From Streptomyces cinnamoneus (GTDB lineage Bacteria > Actinomycetota > Actinomycetes > Streptomycetales > Streptomycetaceae), in the NCBI RefSeq assembly GCF_014650495.1, contig NZ_BMVB01000004.1, forward strand, positions 310,001 through 374,000: a stretch of DNA of 64,000 bases, written 5' to 3'. Shown here in pieces: positions 29,263 through 39,246 of this stretch. Below the pieces are notes generated by a model. The model saw only the letters and a list, made by a program, of their open reading frames with translations, made no database searches and was not told the origin of the DNA. Each line of letters starts with the position of its first letter. Position 1 is the first letter of the stretch. The position numbers were made by a program, and so were the translations under genes.

Positions 29263-29918
29263 GCGCCCTCGACCGGCTCAACCAAGAAGCCTTCGCGGCC
29301 TTCGGCCAGCACGTGATCTGGTCCGACATGGTCGGCAACTCCATCGGCCTCGCCGCCCTCGCCCTCGGCTGGCGCCGCTCGGTGCTGACCTGGCCCACCC
29401 AGCTGCTCTCCGGCGTCATCCTCGTCGCCGCCTACGCCTCCGCCCACCTCAGCGGCGGCATCGGCAAGCAGCTCCTGGTCATCACCGTCGCCCTGTGGGG
29501 CTGGCGCCAGTGGGCCGGCGGCCGGCGGGACGCCCAGGACGGCTCCATAGCGGTCCGCTTCGCCACCTGGCGCGAGCGCGCCCTGCTGCTCGGCGGCACC
29601 GCCGTCGGTACCCTCGCCGTCGGCTCCCTGTTCACCGCCGTGCCCGAGCTGTCCTGGAACCCCTGGCCGGACGCCTACATCTTCGTCGGCACCCTCGCCG
29701 CGATGGTCGCCCAGGCCCGCGGGCTCGTGGAGTTCTGGTTCGCCTGGCTGCTGGTCGACGTCGTCGGCGTCCCGCTCGCCTTCGACAGCGGGCTCGCCTT
29801 CTCCGGCCTCGTCTACATCGTCTACCTCGTCCTCGTCCTGTGGGGCCTGCGCGACTGGTGGCTGCGGTCCCGCGCGAGCGCCCGCACCGCCACCGTTCCG
29901 GAAGGAGCAACGGCATGA
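29259..29918 (+). CDS. ribM: PnuC-family riboflavin transporter RibM
   Basis: A 219-residue membrane protein with about 7 hydrophobic segments. PnuC features are seen in [31 protein letters not shown], and the late SFAW-like helix [16 protein letters not shown]. In Corynebacterium glutamicum and Streptomyces davaonensis the PnuC-like protein in the rib operon (RibM) moves riboflavin and the antibiotic roseoflavin by facilitated diffusion; position and family agree here. ATGA overlaps join it to ribE before and ribBA after, so synthesis and uptake are made together under the FMN riboswitch. Confidence 0.92.
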   Translation: MSALDRLNQEAFAAFGQHVIWSDMVGNSIGLAALALGWRRSVLTWPTQLLSGVILVAAYASAHLSGGIGKQLLVITVALWGWRQWAGGRRDAQDGSIAVRFATWRERALLLGGTAVGTLAVGSLFTAVPELSWNPWPDAYIFVGTLAAMVAQARGLVEFWFAWLLVDVVGVPLAFDSGLAFSGLVYIVYLVLVLWGLRDWWLRSRASARTATVPEGATA

Positions 29919-31210
29919 CCGCCGTACAGAGCTGGTACGCCACCGACAACGGTGACGCCGACGTGCTGGCCCTCGACCCCGTCGAGCGGGCCATCGCCGA
30001 CATCGCCGCCGGCCGGCCCGTCGTCGTCGTGGACGACGCCGACCGCGAGAACGAGGGCGACCTCATCGTGGCCGCCGAGAAGATCACGACCGAGATCGTG
30101 GCCTTCATGATGAGCGAGTGCCGCGGCCTGATCTGCGTGCCCATGGAGGAGCCGGACATCGACCGGCTCGACCTGCCGCAGATGGTCGGCCAGAACACCG
30201 AGTCGATGCGCACCGCCTTCACCGTCTCCGTCGACGCGAGCCGCGCGCACGGCACCGACACCGGCATCTCCGCCGCCGACCGCGCCCTCACCATCCGGCT
30301 GCTGGCCGACCCCGCGGCCGTCCCCGGCGACTTCGTCCGCCCCGGCCACGTCTTCCCGCTGCGCGCCCGCCCCGGCGGCGTCCTGGCCCGCAACGGCCAC
30401 ACCGAGGCCGGAGTGGACCTCGCGCGCCTCGCCGGACTGCGCCCGGCCGCCGCGATCGTGGAGATCGCCGGCGAGGACGGCGCCATGCTGCGCCTGCCCG
30501 AGCTGGTGCCCTTCGCCCGCAAGCACGGCCTGTCGATCATCTCCATCGAGGACCTGATCGCCTACCGCAAGTCCAACGAGCCCACCGTCCGGCGCGAGGC
30601 CACGACCCGGCTGCCCACCGCCTTCGGCGAGTTCCGGGCCCACGGCTACCGCTCCACCGTCGACGGCGTCGAGCACATCGCCCTCGTCGCCGGCGACCTC
30701 GGCGACGGCCAGGACGTGCTGGTGCGCGTCCACTCCGAGTGCCTGACCGGCGACGTCTTCGGCTCGCTGCGCTGCGACTGCGGCCCCCAGCTGCACGCCT
30801 CCCTGGAGCGCATCAGCAACGAGGGGCGCGGCGTCGTCCTCTACCTCCGCGGCCACGAGGGACGCGGCATCGGCCTGCTGCCCAAGCTGCGCGCCTACGA
30901 GCTGCAGGAGGACGGCCGCGACACGCTGGACGCCAACCTCGAACTGGGCCTGCCCGCCGACGCCCGCGACTACGCCGCCGGCGCGCAGATCCTCACCGAC
31001 CTCGGCGTGCGTTCGCTGCGGCTGCTGACGAACAACCCCGACAAGACCGCGGCCCTCGTCCGGCACGGTCTCAAGGTCACCGGCCGCGAGCCCATGCCCG
31101 TCCAGGCCGGGGAGCACAATCTGCGGTACCTGCGCACCAAGCGGGACCGCATGGGGCACGACCTGCCCTGGCTGGAGGCCGACCAGGTCTCCGCCTGCGG
31201 CAACCAGTGA
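29915..31210 (+). CDS. ribBA: Bifunctional DHBP synthase / GTP cyclohydrolase II
   Basis: Supplies both precursors of riboflavin. 431 residues. The DHBP-synthase half (about 25-225) has [16 protein letters not shown] and [14 protein letters not shown]. The GTP cyclohydrolase II half (about 230-420) has the zinc cysteines in [17 protein letters not shown], the catalytic region [12 protein letters not shown], and the end LTNNPDK. Start ATG 29915 follows AAGGAG and overlaps the ribM stop as ATGA. The final CGNQ tail is short and unconserved. Confidence 0.97.
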   Translation: MTAVQSWYATDNGDADVLALDPVERAIADIAAGRPVVVVDDADRENEGDLIVAAEKITTEIVAFMMSECRGLICVPMEEPDIDRLDLPQMVGQNTESMRTAFTVSVDASRAHGTDTGISAADRALTIRLLADPAAVPGDFVRPGHVFPLRARPGGVLARNGHTEAGVDLARLAGLRPAAAIVEIAGEDGAMLRLPELVPFARKHGLSIISIEDLIAYRKSNEPTVRREATTRLPTAFGEFRAHGYRSTVDGVEHIALVAGDLGDGQDVLVRVHSECLTGDVFGSLRCDCGPQLHASLERISNEGRGVVLYLRGHEGRGIGLLPKLRAYELQEDGRDTLDANLELGLPADARDYAAGAQILTDLGVRSLRLLTNNPDKTAALVRHGLKVTGREPMPVQAGEHNLRYLRTKRDRMGHDLPWLEADQVSACGNQ

Positions 31211-31267
31211 CCCACGCGCACTGACGAACACCGACGAACAGACCGAAGCGACCGAGGAGAGCGACAC

Positions 31268-31753
31268 GTGAGCGGCAAGGGTGCACCCGAGCTGAGTGTG
31301 AAGAACTGCCAGGACCTGCGGGTGGCCGTCATCGCCGCGCAGTGGCACGAGAAGGTGATGGACGGCCTCGTCGACGGCGCCCTGCGGGCCCTGCACGACC
31401 TCGGCATCGACGAGCCCACCCTGCTGCGCGTGCCCGGCAGCTGGGAGCTGCCCGTGGTGGCCAAGGTCCTCGCCGGCCGCGGCTACGACGCCGTCGTCGC
31501 CCTGGGCGTCGTCATCCGCGGCGGCACCCCGCACTTCGAGTACGTGTGCGAGGGCGTCACCCAGGGCCTCGCCCAGGTCTCCGTCGACACCGGCGTCCCC
31601 GTCGGCTTCGGCGTCCTGACCTGCGACACGGAGGAGCAGGCCCTGGACCGCGCCGGGCTGGAGGGCTCCGCCGAGGACAAGGGCCACGAGGCGGTCACCG
31701 CCGCCGTCGCCACGGCCGTCATCCTGCGCTCGGTGTCCGAGCCCTGGCACTGA
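31268..31753 (+). CDS. ribH: 6,7-dimethyl-8-ribityllumazine synthase
   Basis: Condenses the RibBA and RibD products to lumazine, the substrate of RibE. 161 residues. Signatures are [17 protein letters not shown] at the N-terminus, [36 protein letters not shown] (the catalytic His in this loop), and [18 protein letters not shown]. Start GTG 31268 has GAGGAG upstream. It closes the rib operon, 57 bases after ribBA, and runs on into hisE with 33 bases between, so flavin and histidine genes may share a transcript. Confidence 0.97.
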   Translation: MSGKGAPELSVKNCQDLRVAVIAAQWHEKVMDGLVDGALRALHDLGIDEPTLLRVPGSWELPVVAKVLAGRGYDAVVALGVVIRGGTPHFEYVCEGVTQGLAQVSVDTGVPVGFGVLTCDTEEQALDRAGLEGSAEDKGHEAVTAAVATAVILRSVSEPWH

Positions 31754-31786
31754 CCCGACGGCCGGACCCCGTAGGGTAGGACCACC

Positions 31787-32056
31787 ATGTACAGGAAGAC
31801 GTTCGAGGAGCTCTTCGCCGAGCTCCAGCAGAAGGCCACCGGCGACCCCGCCACCTCGCGCACCGCAGAGCTGGTGGGCAAGGGCGTCCATGCCATCGGC
31901 AAGAAGGTCGTCGAGGAGGCCGCCGAAGTCTGGATGGCCGCCGAGTACGAGGGCGCCGAGGCGACGGCCGAGGAAATCTCCCAGCTGCTCTACCACCTTC
32001 AGGTGATGATGGTGGCCCGGGGGATCTCCCTGGACGACGTATACGCTCATCTCTGA
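31787..32056 (+). CDS. hisE: Phosphoribosyl-ATP pyrophosphohydrolase
   Basis: Second step of histidine synthesis: removes pyrophosphate from phosphoribosyl-ATP. 89 residues of the all-α NTP-pyrophosphohydrolase (MazG-like) fold. The metal-binding acidic residues are in [18 protein letters not shown] and [14 protein letters not shown]. Actinobacteria carry hisE separate from hisI and next to hisG, as here. The ATG at 31787 is close behind the ribH stop, with TAGGAC upstream. Confidence 0.96.
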   Translation: MYRKTFEELFAELQQKATGDPATSRTAELVGKGVHAIGKKVVEEAAEVWMAAEYEGAEATAEEISQLLYHLQVMMVARGISLDDVYAHL

Positions 32057-32121
32057 CAGACGCGACTTCCCCGACCCGCCCCTTTGGCACAACACACCTC
32101 CGCACGAAGGAAAACGACCTC

Positions 32122-32970
32122 ATGCTGCGCATCGCCGTTCCCAACAAGGGTTCTCTCTCCGAGCCTGCGTCGGCGATGCTCCATGAGGCCGGCTACCGCC
32201 AGCGCAAGGACCGCAGGGAGCTCGTCCTCGTCGACGCCGCCAACGACGTCGAGTTCTTCTTCCTGCGGCCCCGCGACATCGCGGTCTACGTGGGCTCCGG
32301 CAAGCTCGACATCGGCATCACCGGCCGCGACCTGCTGCTCGACTCCGGCTCCCGGGCCGAGGAGATCATGCAGCTCGGCTTCGCCGGGTCGACCTTCCGC
32401 TACGCCACCCGCCCCGGCACGGCGAAGGACGTCAGCGAGTTCGGCGGCATGACGATCGCCACGTCCTTCTCCGGCCTGGTCACCAAGCACCTCGCCGACA
32501 ACGGCGTGAGCGCCTCCGTCGTCCACCTCGACGGCGCCGTCGAGACCGCCATCCAGCTCGGCGTGGCCGAGGTGATCGCCGACGTCGTCGAGACCGGCAC
32601 CACCCTGCGCAACGCCGGCCTGGAGATCATCGGCGAGCCCATCCTCAAGTCCGAGGCCGTCGTCATCCGCCGCCACGGCGCGCCGGCCGACGACCCCAAG
32701 GTGCAGCAGTTCCTCCGCCGCATGCAGGGCGTCCTGGTGGCCCGCCGCTACGTGATGATGGACTACGACATCCGGGTCGAGCAGGTCGACCGGGCCGTCG
32801 CCCTGACCCCCGGCCTGGAGTCGCCGACCGTCTCCCCGCTGCACCACGAGGGCTGGGTCGCCGTCCGCTCGATGGTCCCCGCCCAGGACGCCCAGCGCGT
32901 GATGGACGAGCTCTACGAGCTGGGCGCCCGCGCCATCCTCACCACGGGCATCCACGCCTGCCGCCTCTGA
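32122..32970 (+). CDS. hisG: ATP phosphoribosyltransferase, long form
   Basis: First step of histidine synthesis, joining PRPP to ATP. 282 residues, the long HisG form whose C-terminal ACT-like domain (about 205-282) binds histidine for feedback control. N-terminus MLRIAVPNKGSLSEPASAML, GITGRDLLLDS, the PRPP loop IADVVETGTTLRNAGL, and the regulatory part LTPGLESPTVSPLHHEGWVA. ATG 32122 has GAAGGAAAACGAC upstream. It follows hisE by 65 bases, the standard actinobacterial order. Confidence 0.97.
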   Translation: MLRIAVPNKGSLSEPASAMLHEAGYRQRKDRRELVLVDAANDVEFFFLRPRDIAVYVGSGKLDIGITGRDLLLDSGSRAEEIMQLGFAGSTFRYATRPGTAKDVSEFGGMTIATSFSGLVTKHLADNGVSASVVHLDGAVETAIQLGVAEVIADVVETGTTLRNAGLEIIGEPILKSEAVVIRRHGAPADDPKVQQFLRRMQGVLVARRYVMMDYDIRVEQVDRAVALTPGLESPTVSPLHHEGWVAVRSMVPAQDAQRVMDELYELGARAILTTGIHACRL

Positions 32971-32996
32971 CAGCCCCGCCAGGAAGAACGCACACC

Positions 32997-33461
32997 GTGT
33001 CCACCCCCGTGCCGCCGCCCGGCCTGCCCGAGCTGCCCGTCACCTTCCGCCCGACCCGCACCCGGATCGTGCTGCTGAGCACCGGCACCGCCCTGCTCTG
33101 CGTGCTGACGGCGCTCTCGCTGATGCTGGAGACGTTCACCACGGGGGACCGGATCACCTTCATCGGCACCGGACTGCTCGGCCTCGGCGTCCTCGCCCTG
33201 CTCAGCCGCCCCAAGGTCGTCGCCACCGAGGACGGCGTCACCGTCACCAACCTGACGACGACCCGGCGGCTGGCCTGGGCGCAGGTCGTCCGGGTCAACC
33301 TGCGGGCCGGCGACCCCTGGGTCCACCTCGACCTCTCCGACGGCACGAGCCTGCCCGCCATGGGCATCCAGACCGGCATCGCCAAACAGCAGGCCATCGC
33401 CGACGCCCGCGCCCTGCGCGCGCTCGCCGAGACGCACGGCACGGGAAGCTCGTCCACCTGA
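32997..33461 (+). CDS. PH-domain membrane protein
   Basis: 154 residues. Two hydrophobic segments (about 24-45 and 52-68) form a membrane hairpin. A bacterial PH-like domain of about 75 residues follows, with the typical pattern VVATEDGVTVTNLTTTRRLAWAQV and VNLRAGDPWVHLDLSDG. This arrangement is common directly after hisG in actinobacteria, but function is not established. Start GTG 32997 lies 26 bases after hisG with AGGAAG upstream, so it is probably translated from the same mRNA. Confidence 0.85.
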   Translation: MSTPVPPPGLPELPVTFRPTRTRIVLLSTGTALLCVLTALSLMLETFTTGDRITFIGTGLLGLGVLALLSRPKVVATEDGVTVTNLTTTRRLAWAQVVRVNLRAGDPWVHLDLSDGTSLPAMGIQTGIAKQQAIADARALRALAETHGTGSSST

Positions 33462-33618
33462 ATCGGTGCTGCTCCCGGTTCCATGATTACTCTGGTGTCA
33501 GGGGCACGTCCGTGCCCCGCCCCCGCACGGGGCACCTGCGAACCGAGGAGTGACGTACTCCGGCAATGGACGGACCGTCCTGTAGTACCTGCGCCGCCCC
33601 CCACAGCGAGGCGGCGTC

Positions 33619-34956
33619 ATGAGTGTCACCGTGTCTCTTCTGCTGCTCGCGGCAGCCCTGCTCCTCATCCTCGCGAACGGATTCTTCGTCGCCGCCGAAT
33701 TCGGCCTGGTGACCGTGGAGAAACCGGAGGCCGAGCGGGCCGCTGCCGACGGCGACCCCCGGGCACGCACCGTGGTGGCGTCGCTGCGCGAGCTCTCCTT
33801 CCAGCTCTCCGGCACCCAACTGGGCATCACCATCACCTCCTTGGTGGTCGGCATGCTCGCCGAGCCCGCCCTGGGCCGGCTGCTCACCGGCCCGGTCGGC
33901 ATGGCCGGGCTCCCGGACGGCGTCGCCCCGGGCGTCGCCGTGGTGGCCGGCATGCTGCTGGCCTCCGCCGTCCAGATGGTCGTCGGCGAGCTGGTCCCCA
34001 AGAACTGGGCGGTCTCCCGGCCGCTGCAGGTCGCGCGGTTCGTCGCCGGCCCGCAGAGCCTGTTCGCCCACTTCTTCCGGCCCGTGATCACGCTCCTCAA
34101 CGCCGTCGCCAACCGGCTCGTACGGGCCCTGGGCGTCGAGCCCGCCGAGAAGCTGGCCTCCGCCCGCACCCCCGGCGAACTCGTCTCCCTCGCCCGCCAC
34201 TCGGCCCGGGCCGGCGCCCTCGAACAGGACACCGCCGACCTCTTCGTGCGCACCCTCTCCCTCGGCGGCCTCACCGCCCAGCACGTGATGACCCCCCGGG
34301 TGAAGGTCAGCGCCCTGCAGTCCACCGCCACCGCGGAGGACGTCCTCAACCTCACCCGCGCCACCGGCCTCTCCCGTTTCCCGGTCTACCGGGACCGGCT
34401 CGACGAGGTCATCGGCATGGTCCACCTCAAGGACGCGCTCGCCGTCCCCGGCCACGACCGGCTGCGCACACCCGTCGGCCGGATCGCGGTCGCCCCCCTG
34501 CTCGTCCCCGGCACCCTGCCCGTGCAGCCGCTGCTGGAGCGGCTGCGCAGCGAGCAGCCGATGGCCGTGGTCGTCGACGAGTACGGCGGCACGGCCGGCG
34601 TCGTCACCCTGGAGGACATCGTCGAGGAGCTCGTCGGCGAGGTGCGCGACGAGCACGACGCCGCCGACGCGGCCCGCCCGGAGCTGGCCCCGGCGGCCGG
34701 CGAGGACGGCCGCCCGGCCTGGGACGCCGACGGCGGCTGCCGCGTCGACGCGCTGCGGCGCATCGGCCTGGAGGCGCCCGACGGCCCGTACGAGACCCTC
34801 GCCGGTCTCGTCGCCGGGCTGCTGGGGCGCATCCCCGCGGCCGGGGACGTCGCCGAGCTGCCCGGCTGGCGGCTCTCGGTGCGCCGGGTCGGCCACCACC
34901 GTGCCGAGCGGGTGCGGTGCGTCCGTACGGACCTCCCGGCGGGGGCGCAGCGATGA
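33619..34956 (+). CDS. CNNM/HlyC-CorC family membrane protein 1
   Basis: 445 residues, an inner-membrane protein of the 'hemolysin family'. The DUF21/CNNM transmembrane domain (1-185) has LLILANGFFVAAEFGLVTVEK and VVGELVPKNWAVS. A CBS pair (about 215-335) has HVMTPRVKVSALQ and VVDEYGGTAGVVTLEDIVEE. The C-terminal CorC_HlyC domain (about 360-440) is present. Related proteins affect Mg2+ or other divalent ion efflux; the haemolysin name is historical. Start ATG 33619. The next gene overlaps by ATGA, so the two are made together and may form a heterodimer. Confidence 0.92.
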   Translation: MSVTVSLLLLAAALLLILANGFFVAAEFGLVTVEKPEAERAAADGDPRARTVVASLRELSFQLSGTQLGITITSLVVGMLAEPALGRLLTGPVGMAGLPDGVAPGVAVVAGMLLASAVQMVVGELVPKNWAVSRPLQVARFVAGPQSLFAHFFRPVITLLNAVANRLVRALGVEPAEKLASARTPGELVSLARHSARAGALEQDTADLFVRTLSLGGLTAQHVMTPRVKVSALQSTATAEDVLNLTRATGLSRFPVYRDRLDEVIGMVHLKDALAVPGHDRLRTPVGRIAVAPLLVPGTLPVQPLLERLRSEQPMAVVVDEYGGTAGVVTLEDIVEELVGEVRDEHDAADAARPELAPAAGEDGRPAWDADGGCRVDALRRIGLEAPDGPYETLAGLVAGLLGRIPAAGDVAELPGWRLSVRRVGHHRAERVRCVRTDLPAGAQR

Positions 34957-36032
34957 ACATGCTGCAACTCCTCTTCGCCCTGGTGCTGGTGCTCGCCAAC
35001 GGCTTCTTCGTGGGGGCCGAGTTCGCGCTCGTCTCCGTGCGGCGCAGCCAGATCGAGCCGAAGGCGGCCGAGGGTTCGTCCCGGGCCCGCACGGTCCTGA
35101 CCGGGCTGGAGAACCTGCCGCAGATGATGGCGGCGGCCCAGTTCGGCATCACCATCTGCTCCCTGACGCTGGGAGCGGTGGCCGAGCCGACCGTGGCACG
35201 GCTGCTGGAACCCCTCTTCCACGCGGTGGGGCTGCCCGGGCAGCTCGTCCACCCGCTGGGCTACGTCATCGCCCTCGCCCTGGTGGTCTTCCTGCATCTG
35301 GTCATCGGCGAGATGGTGCCCAAGAACCTGGCCATGTCCGCGCCCGACCGGGCGGCGCTGTGGCTGGGTCCCGGGCTGGTGACGTTCGCCCGGCTGTGCC
35401 GGCCGGTCACCCGGCTGCTCGGCGCGTGCGCGCACGGCGTCCTGCGGCTCTTCCGGGTCGAGCCCAAGGACGAGGTGGAGGCGGTCTTCACCAGTGAGCA
35501 GCTGACCCACCTCGTCGAGGACTCGCGGCAGGCCGGTCTGCTGGAGCCGGAGGAGCAGGAGCGGCTGGAGGACGCACTGGGGCTGGGCAGCCGCCCGGTC
35601 ACCGACGTGCTGCTGGACCCGGCCACGCTGGTGACGGTCGATCCGTCGGTCACGCCCCGGCAGGTCGAGGAGCTGACCGTACGCACCGGCTACTCCCGCT
35701 TCCCCATATGCGCCTCTCCCGGCGGGGCGTTCATGGGCTACCTGCACGTCAAGGACGTGCTGGACCTGGAGGACCGCGACCGGGCCGTCCCGCAGCGCGT
35801 GTGGCGCCGCGTCGAGACGCTGCGGGCCGAACTGCCGCTGGACGACGCACTGACCGTGATGCGCCGTGCTGCCGCGCACCTGGCGGCGGTCACGGACGCC
35901 TCGGGGCGCGTGCTGGGGCTCGTCGCCCTGGAGGACGTCCTGGAGATGCTCGTCGGCGAGGTCCGCGACCCCGCGCACCGGGAGGTGCCGGAGGCACGCA
36001 TGCCGGAGGGACAGGAGGCGATGGTCGGCTGA
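34953..36032 (+). CDS. CNNM/HlyC-CorC family membrane protein 2
   Basis: 359 residues. It has the same DUF21/CNNM domain (LVLANGFFVGAEFALVSVRR, VIGEMVPKNLAMS) and a CBS pair (VTDVLLDPATLVTVD ... VLGLVALEDVLEMLVGEV), but stops after the second CBS and lacks the CorC_HlyC domain of its partner. Start ATG 34953 overlaps the stop of gene 1. Tandem CNNM genes of unequal length are common in actinobacteria. Role in divalent cation balance is inferred from the family. Confidence 0.9.
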   Translation: MNMLQLLFALVLVLANGFFVGAEFALVSVRRSQIEPKAAEGSSRARTVLTGLENLPQMMAAAQFGITICSLTLGAVAEPTVARLLEPLFHAVGLPGQLVHPLGYVIALALVVFLHLVIGEMVPKNLAMSAPDRAALWLGPGLVTFARLCRPVTRLLGACAHGVLRLFRVEPKDEVEAVFTSEQLTHLVEDSRQAGLLEPEEQERLEDALGLGSRPVTDVLLDPATLVTVDPSVTPRQVEELTVRTGYSRFPICASPGGAFMGYLHVKDVLDLEDRDRAVPQRVWRRVETLRAELPLDDALTVMRRAAAHLAAVTDASGRVLGLVALEDVLEMLVGEVRDPAHREVPEARMPEGQEAMVG

Positions 36033-36141
36033 GCCGACCCGGCACCGCCGGGCCCGCGCTGCCGAGCTCCGCCGCGGCGGGGCCTGGCCCCGCCCCTTCA
36101 CCCGTTCCCGGGGGTGGGACCACACCTTGACGGCAGGCATG

Positions 36142-36906
36142 TCAGAGAGTCGTAGCCTGGTAAACGGGTGCCCCCTTCCACATGGACGCGATCAAGGCGG
36201 AGGCTCTCAGAGCGGCGAAGCCCAAGACGCTGTAGACGATCAAGATGAGGGTGAAGAACCAGAACATGCCGACGTCGGACCATGCGGAATCCACGTGGCC
36301 GAAGGTGATGAGCCAGGCCAGGATGTAGAAGATGGTGAATGCGGCGGCAAGCAGGGCTGTGATCACTCCGGCGAGCGCGGGCAGGATGGCGGGCAGGAAG
36401 CCGAGCAGCGGTACATAGTCGTCGCGACGGGTTGCGGCCAGCGCGTAGGCGCAGACCAGGAGAAGAATGCAGGCCAGGGTGTAGTAGCCGTTGCCGCCGT
36501 TCCAGTGGAGGAGTTCCTGCGTGTTGGCAGCGTATTGATCGTTGAAGGTCTCTCGCCAGTTCTCGGCCACAACGCTGATGAAGACGTAGGTCATGCCGAC
36601 CCAGATGGCTTGGAAGGTGAAGCCGGCGAGGGTCGCGCACACGGCGAAGACGGTCCGGTGAACGGGGATCCGGCGCAGGTGCTGGATGCTGAGCCGGATG
36701 GCCGACGTGATCGTCTGGCCGGTCAGGCGGGTGCTCCGGTACGTTGCGCGCGCGCCCTGGAGCCACATCCAGGCGGTGATGAGTGTGGCAAGGAACGAGG
36801 CGGTGATGCTGCCGACGCCGAACCAGGAGGTCACGAGGGTTCGGACGACCTCCCACAGCTGCAACGGGTCGGGGATGAGGCTTGAGTTCTCAGCAGGGGA
36901 TGTCAC
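36142..36906 (-). CDS. Multi-pass membrane partner of NACHT protein (unknown)
   Basis: 254 residues with about five hydrophobic segments (around 28-50, 85-112, 142-160, 168-200, 205-235). No family recognised. It lies 36 bases downstream of the NACHT gene on the same strand, with start GTG 36906 and a strong GGAGGT site 5 bases upstream, so the two are co-transcribed. Like the NACHT gene, it has clearly more A and T at third codon positions than its neighbours. A membrane effector or membrane anchor for the NACHT protein is a reasonable guess but unproven. Confidence 0.75.
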   Translation of the reverse strand: MTSPAENSSLIPDPLQLWEVVRTLVTSWFGVGSITASFLATLITAWMWLQGARATYRSTRLTGQTITSAIRLSIQHLRRIPVHRTVFAVCATLAGFTFQAIWVGMTYVFISVVAENWRETFNDQYAANTQELLHWNGGNGYYTLACILLLVCAYALAATRRDDYVPLLGFLPAILPALAGVITALLAAAFTIFYILAWLITFGHVDSAWSDVGMFWFFTLILIVYSVLGFAALRASALIASMWKGAPVYQATTL

Positions 36907-36942
36907 CGGGACCTCCGGACGGCGTTTCAGGTAGTGAGGTCG

Positions 36943-39033
36943 TCAGGGGCGGAGTATCGGGCCCCTTCGCCTGCCGATGCCATGGCGCTCTGCAAAGTGC
37001 TCTTGGAGGCGGGAGTGCCGGAACTGGTATACCGCTCCGAACTGGCGCAGCACTCCCCGTTCGTAGGCGTCTTCGAGAAACCGCATCAGCCGTAGGGGGA
37101 GTCGTTGTCGTAGGGCCAGCCAGCACCGGACGAGCAAGAAGAAACCCCAAGCGGTATCACAGAATCCGGACAGCGCAGCTACCAGCGCAGCCCCGAGAGC
37201 GATCACGAGCCCGTCCTGGACGCCGACTGCGCTGATGATCCCCAGCGCCACTCCGAGGCTGAGCCCGACCGACCTCAAGGCCGCCATGCCCCGGTCGCCG
37301 ACCAACAAAGAACGAGGGCTCAGCAGAGCTGTCTGGACCGGCCCTATCAGCGAGTCCGCCAGACCTGTCACCAGAACGACGGCGCCCGCGGCTGCGACCA
37401 CGGCTGCCAGCAGCCCCCAGAAGACACCGAACTGGTTCCACAGCACGCTGGCGAGACCGAGGCCGATCCCTCCCGCCGTTCCGGCCGCGAAGTTGGACAT
37501 AAGCAGACGGAATCGGCCCCCCTTGTGAAGCACAGCGCGGACGGGAACGTGCTCGGACCTGGAGATGCTGCGGCCCCATACCGTTTCCACGACCTCGCCT
37601 CCGAATCCAAAGACCAAACCCCCTCCCACGCCCACCGCACCCCCTACAACAGCACCGAATGTCTGTGCCATCGCCCAGCCCAGCAGCACACCTCCTCCGA
37701 TTCCGAAGAACGTTCCGAGCGCCCAGCGGGGGACCGCGCGGTCCAGCCTCCACCAGGCCAGATCATGTGTGTGTTCTTCGTCGAGGTGACGCGCGAGGAA
37801 TCGCAGCCATCTCTCCACCTTCTCCACTTCCCATGAGGGGTGGGGGCGGGCGCCGAGCGGTGTGGGACGGCTCTGGTACCTCGACGGGATGAGTGCGTCG
37901 AGGAGGTGTTTCTCGATGGACTCCCGTGTCGGGAAGAGCGCGGTGTCGGTGAGCCGGTCCGGTTCGGAGGCCGTATCGGCAAACGCCATTCGGGTGAGGA
38001 AGACCATCAGCGGAGTGGACAAGACGTTGGCCAGAGGCTCGTTCGGTCGCCCGCGTAGATGGGCGGAGAGGGCCTCCCATCGCGCGTCGCCGGGTGGTGC
38101 TGAACGACGGAGGTACTCGGCGGCGTCGCCGGGTGTGATGGGGGCGAGCTCCACTACGGCGGCAGCTGCGAGGACCGCACGTGTTGTGGTGGTAAGGGCC
38201 TCGTAGTCGTCGGAGCGGCAGGTGACGACGAGAGGCTGGTTGCCGGCGGTCGCCCGGTCGATGCTGTCGAGGATTTGGGGGTGGGCCTGCACGTGGATTT
38301 CGTCAACGCCGTCCAGAATCGGCAAAATCTTCTCAGCCTTGATCAAGCTTCGTGGGATCTCGTCACGACCACCGTAGTATTCCTGAGCCAGCTTGCCGGC
38401 GATCCAGTCATGCAGATGCTCGCGCCTCGGGTCCCAAGAACCAATGGACAGCAGCACGGGCACGGGCCCGCCTCGTTCCCGGCGGCTGAGAAGACCGAGT
38501 GTCAACGTGATCGTCAACACTGTCTTCCCGGAGCCAGGGCCCCCGAGCACCACCATCCGCCGCTTCGGTAGCGACAGGAAACCATCGACGATCTGGTTGA
38601 GGTGCCCCTGTAGCCGAAGCCGGATCACTCGGCCGCCGATCGCACTGCCGAGGACGGCTTCCGGGTGGTCGGAAACAGACGGTCGGCGTGAAGTCGACCA
38701 GCGCACTGTCATGGGATCGGTCTTGTGCAGTCCCTGGTTGGCGGCTTGCTGCTGCCATAGCCGTTGCACCTGGGCTGCTAACTCATCGGCAGCGGCATCT
38801 GCCTGTACGACGGCGTCAACCTGAGCGTTCCGATGCTCACGTATCCCCTGCTGCCATGTCAGCCAGAGCCCCGTGAGACCGATGGGTACACCGGTGATCA
38901 GTGCGCCGACGCTGCTGAGTTGGTCGGCTCGTTCGAGCCCTTGCCGGGCAAGGAAGAGGAGTGATCCGATGAGCAGAAGCCCAGATACGCAGGCGACACT
39001 CACACGCCACCATGACAAGCGCTGACTTGGCAT
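36943..39033 (-). CDS. Membrane-anchored NACHT-type NTPase
   Basis: 696 residues. Two hydrophobic segments at 10-30 and 41-60, then a coiled-coil-like linker (65-100). The STAND/NACHT NTPase domain spans about 150-400: Walker A GGPGSGKT (164-171), Walker B ILPILDGVDE (236-245), sensor-like VVTCRSDDY, and a winged part with EHLLDAL. About 440-630 is a second block of six or so Gly-rich membrane helices (for example GIGGGVLLGWAMAQTFGAVVGG). The end (YQFRHSRLQEHFAERHG) resembles the 'FxHxxxxEyfaA' segment that closes many NACHT modules. No LRR or nuclease domain. It may be an innate-immunity (anti-phage) ATPase acting on the membrane; that is inference. Lower GC suggests transfer. Confidence 0.82.
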   Translation of the reverse strand: MPSQRLSWWRVSVACVSGLLLIGSLLFLARQGLERADQLSSVGALITGVPIGLTGLWLTWQQGIREHRNAQVDAVVQADAAADELAAQVQRLWQQQAANQGLHKTDPMTVRWSTSRRPSVSDHPEAVLGSAIGGRVIRLRLQGHLNQIVDGFLSLPKRRMVVLGGPGSGKTVLTITLTLGLLSRRERGGPVPVLLSIGSWDPRREHLHDWIAGKLAQEYYGGRDEIPRSLIKAEKILPILDGVDEIHVQAHPQILDSIDRATAGNQPLVVTCRSDDYEALTTTTRAVLAAAAVVELAPITPGDAAEYLRRSAPPGDARWEALSAHLRGRPNEPLANVLSTPLMVFLTRMAFADTASEPDRLTDTALFPTRESIEKHLLDALIPSRYQSRPTPLGARPHPSWEVEKVERWLRFLARHLDEEHTHDLAWWRLDRAVPRWALGTFFGIGGGVLLGWAMAQTFGAVVGGAVGVGGGLVFGFGGEVVETVWGRSISRSEHVPVRAVLHKGGRFRLLMSNFAAGTAGGIGLGLASVLWNQFGVFWGLLAAVVAAAGAVVLVTGLADSLIGPVQTALLSPRSLLVGDRGMAALRSVGLSLGVALGIISAVGVQDGLVIALGAALVAALSGFCDTAWGFFLLVRCWLALRQRLPLRLMRFLEDAYERGVLRQFGAVYQFRHSRLQEHFAERHGIGRRRGPILRP

Positions 39034-39246
39034 GCTCCCATACTGTCAGCAGAAGAGCTCTGCTCAAGTAGATCCGGACAGGACTGAGTACCGCAACGGC
39101 CCTGCACTCGGCCCGGTGCCGGAAAGCACAAACCTGCACTGCCGCCCCGGCGTTTCCCTCATTGGGATGAACGGGCACATGCCAGCGGGCACGGGTGCCG
39201 TGGGCTCCGCCGAGCCGGCCGCGCCGTACCGGCCCTCCACCCGGCG

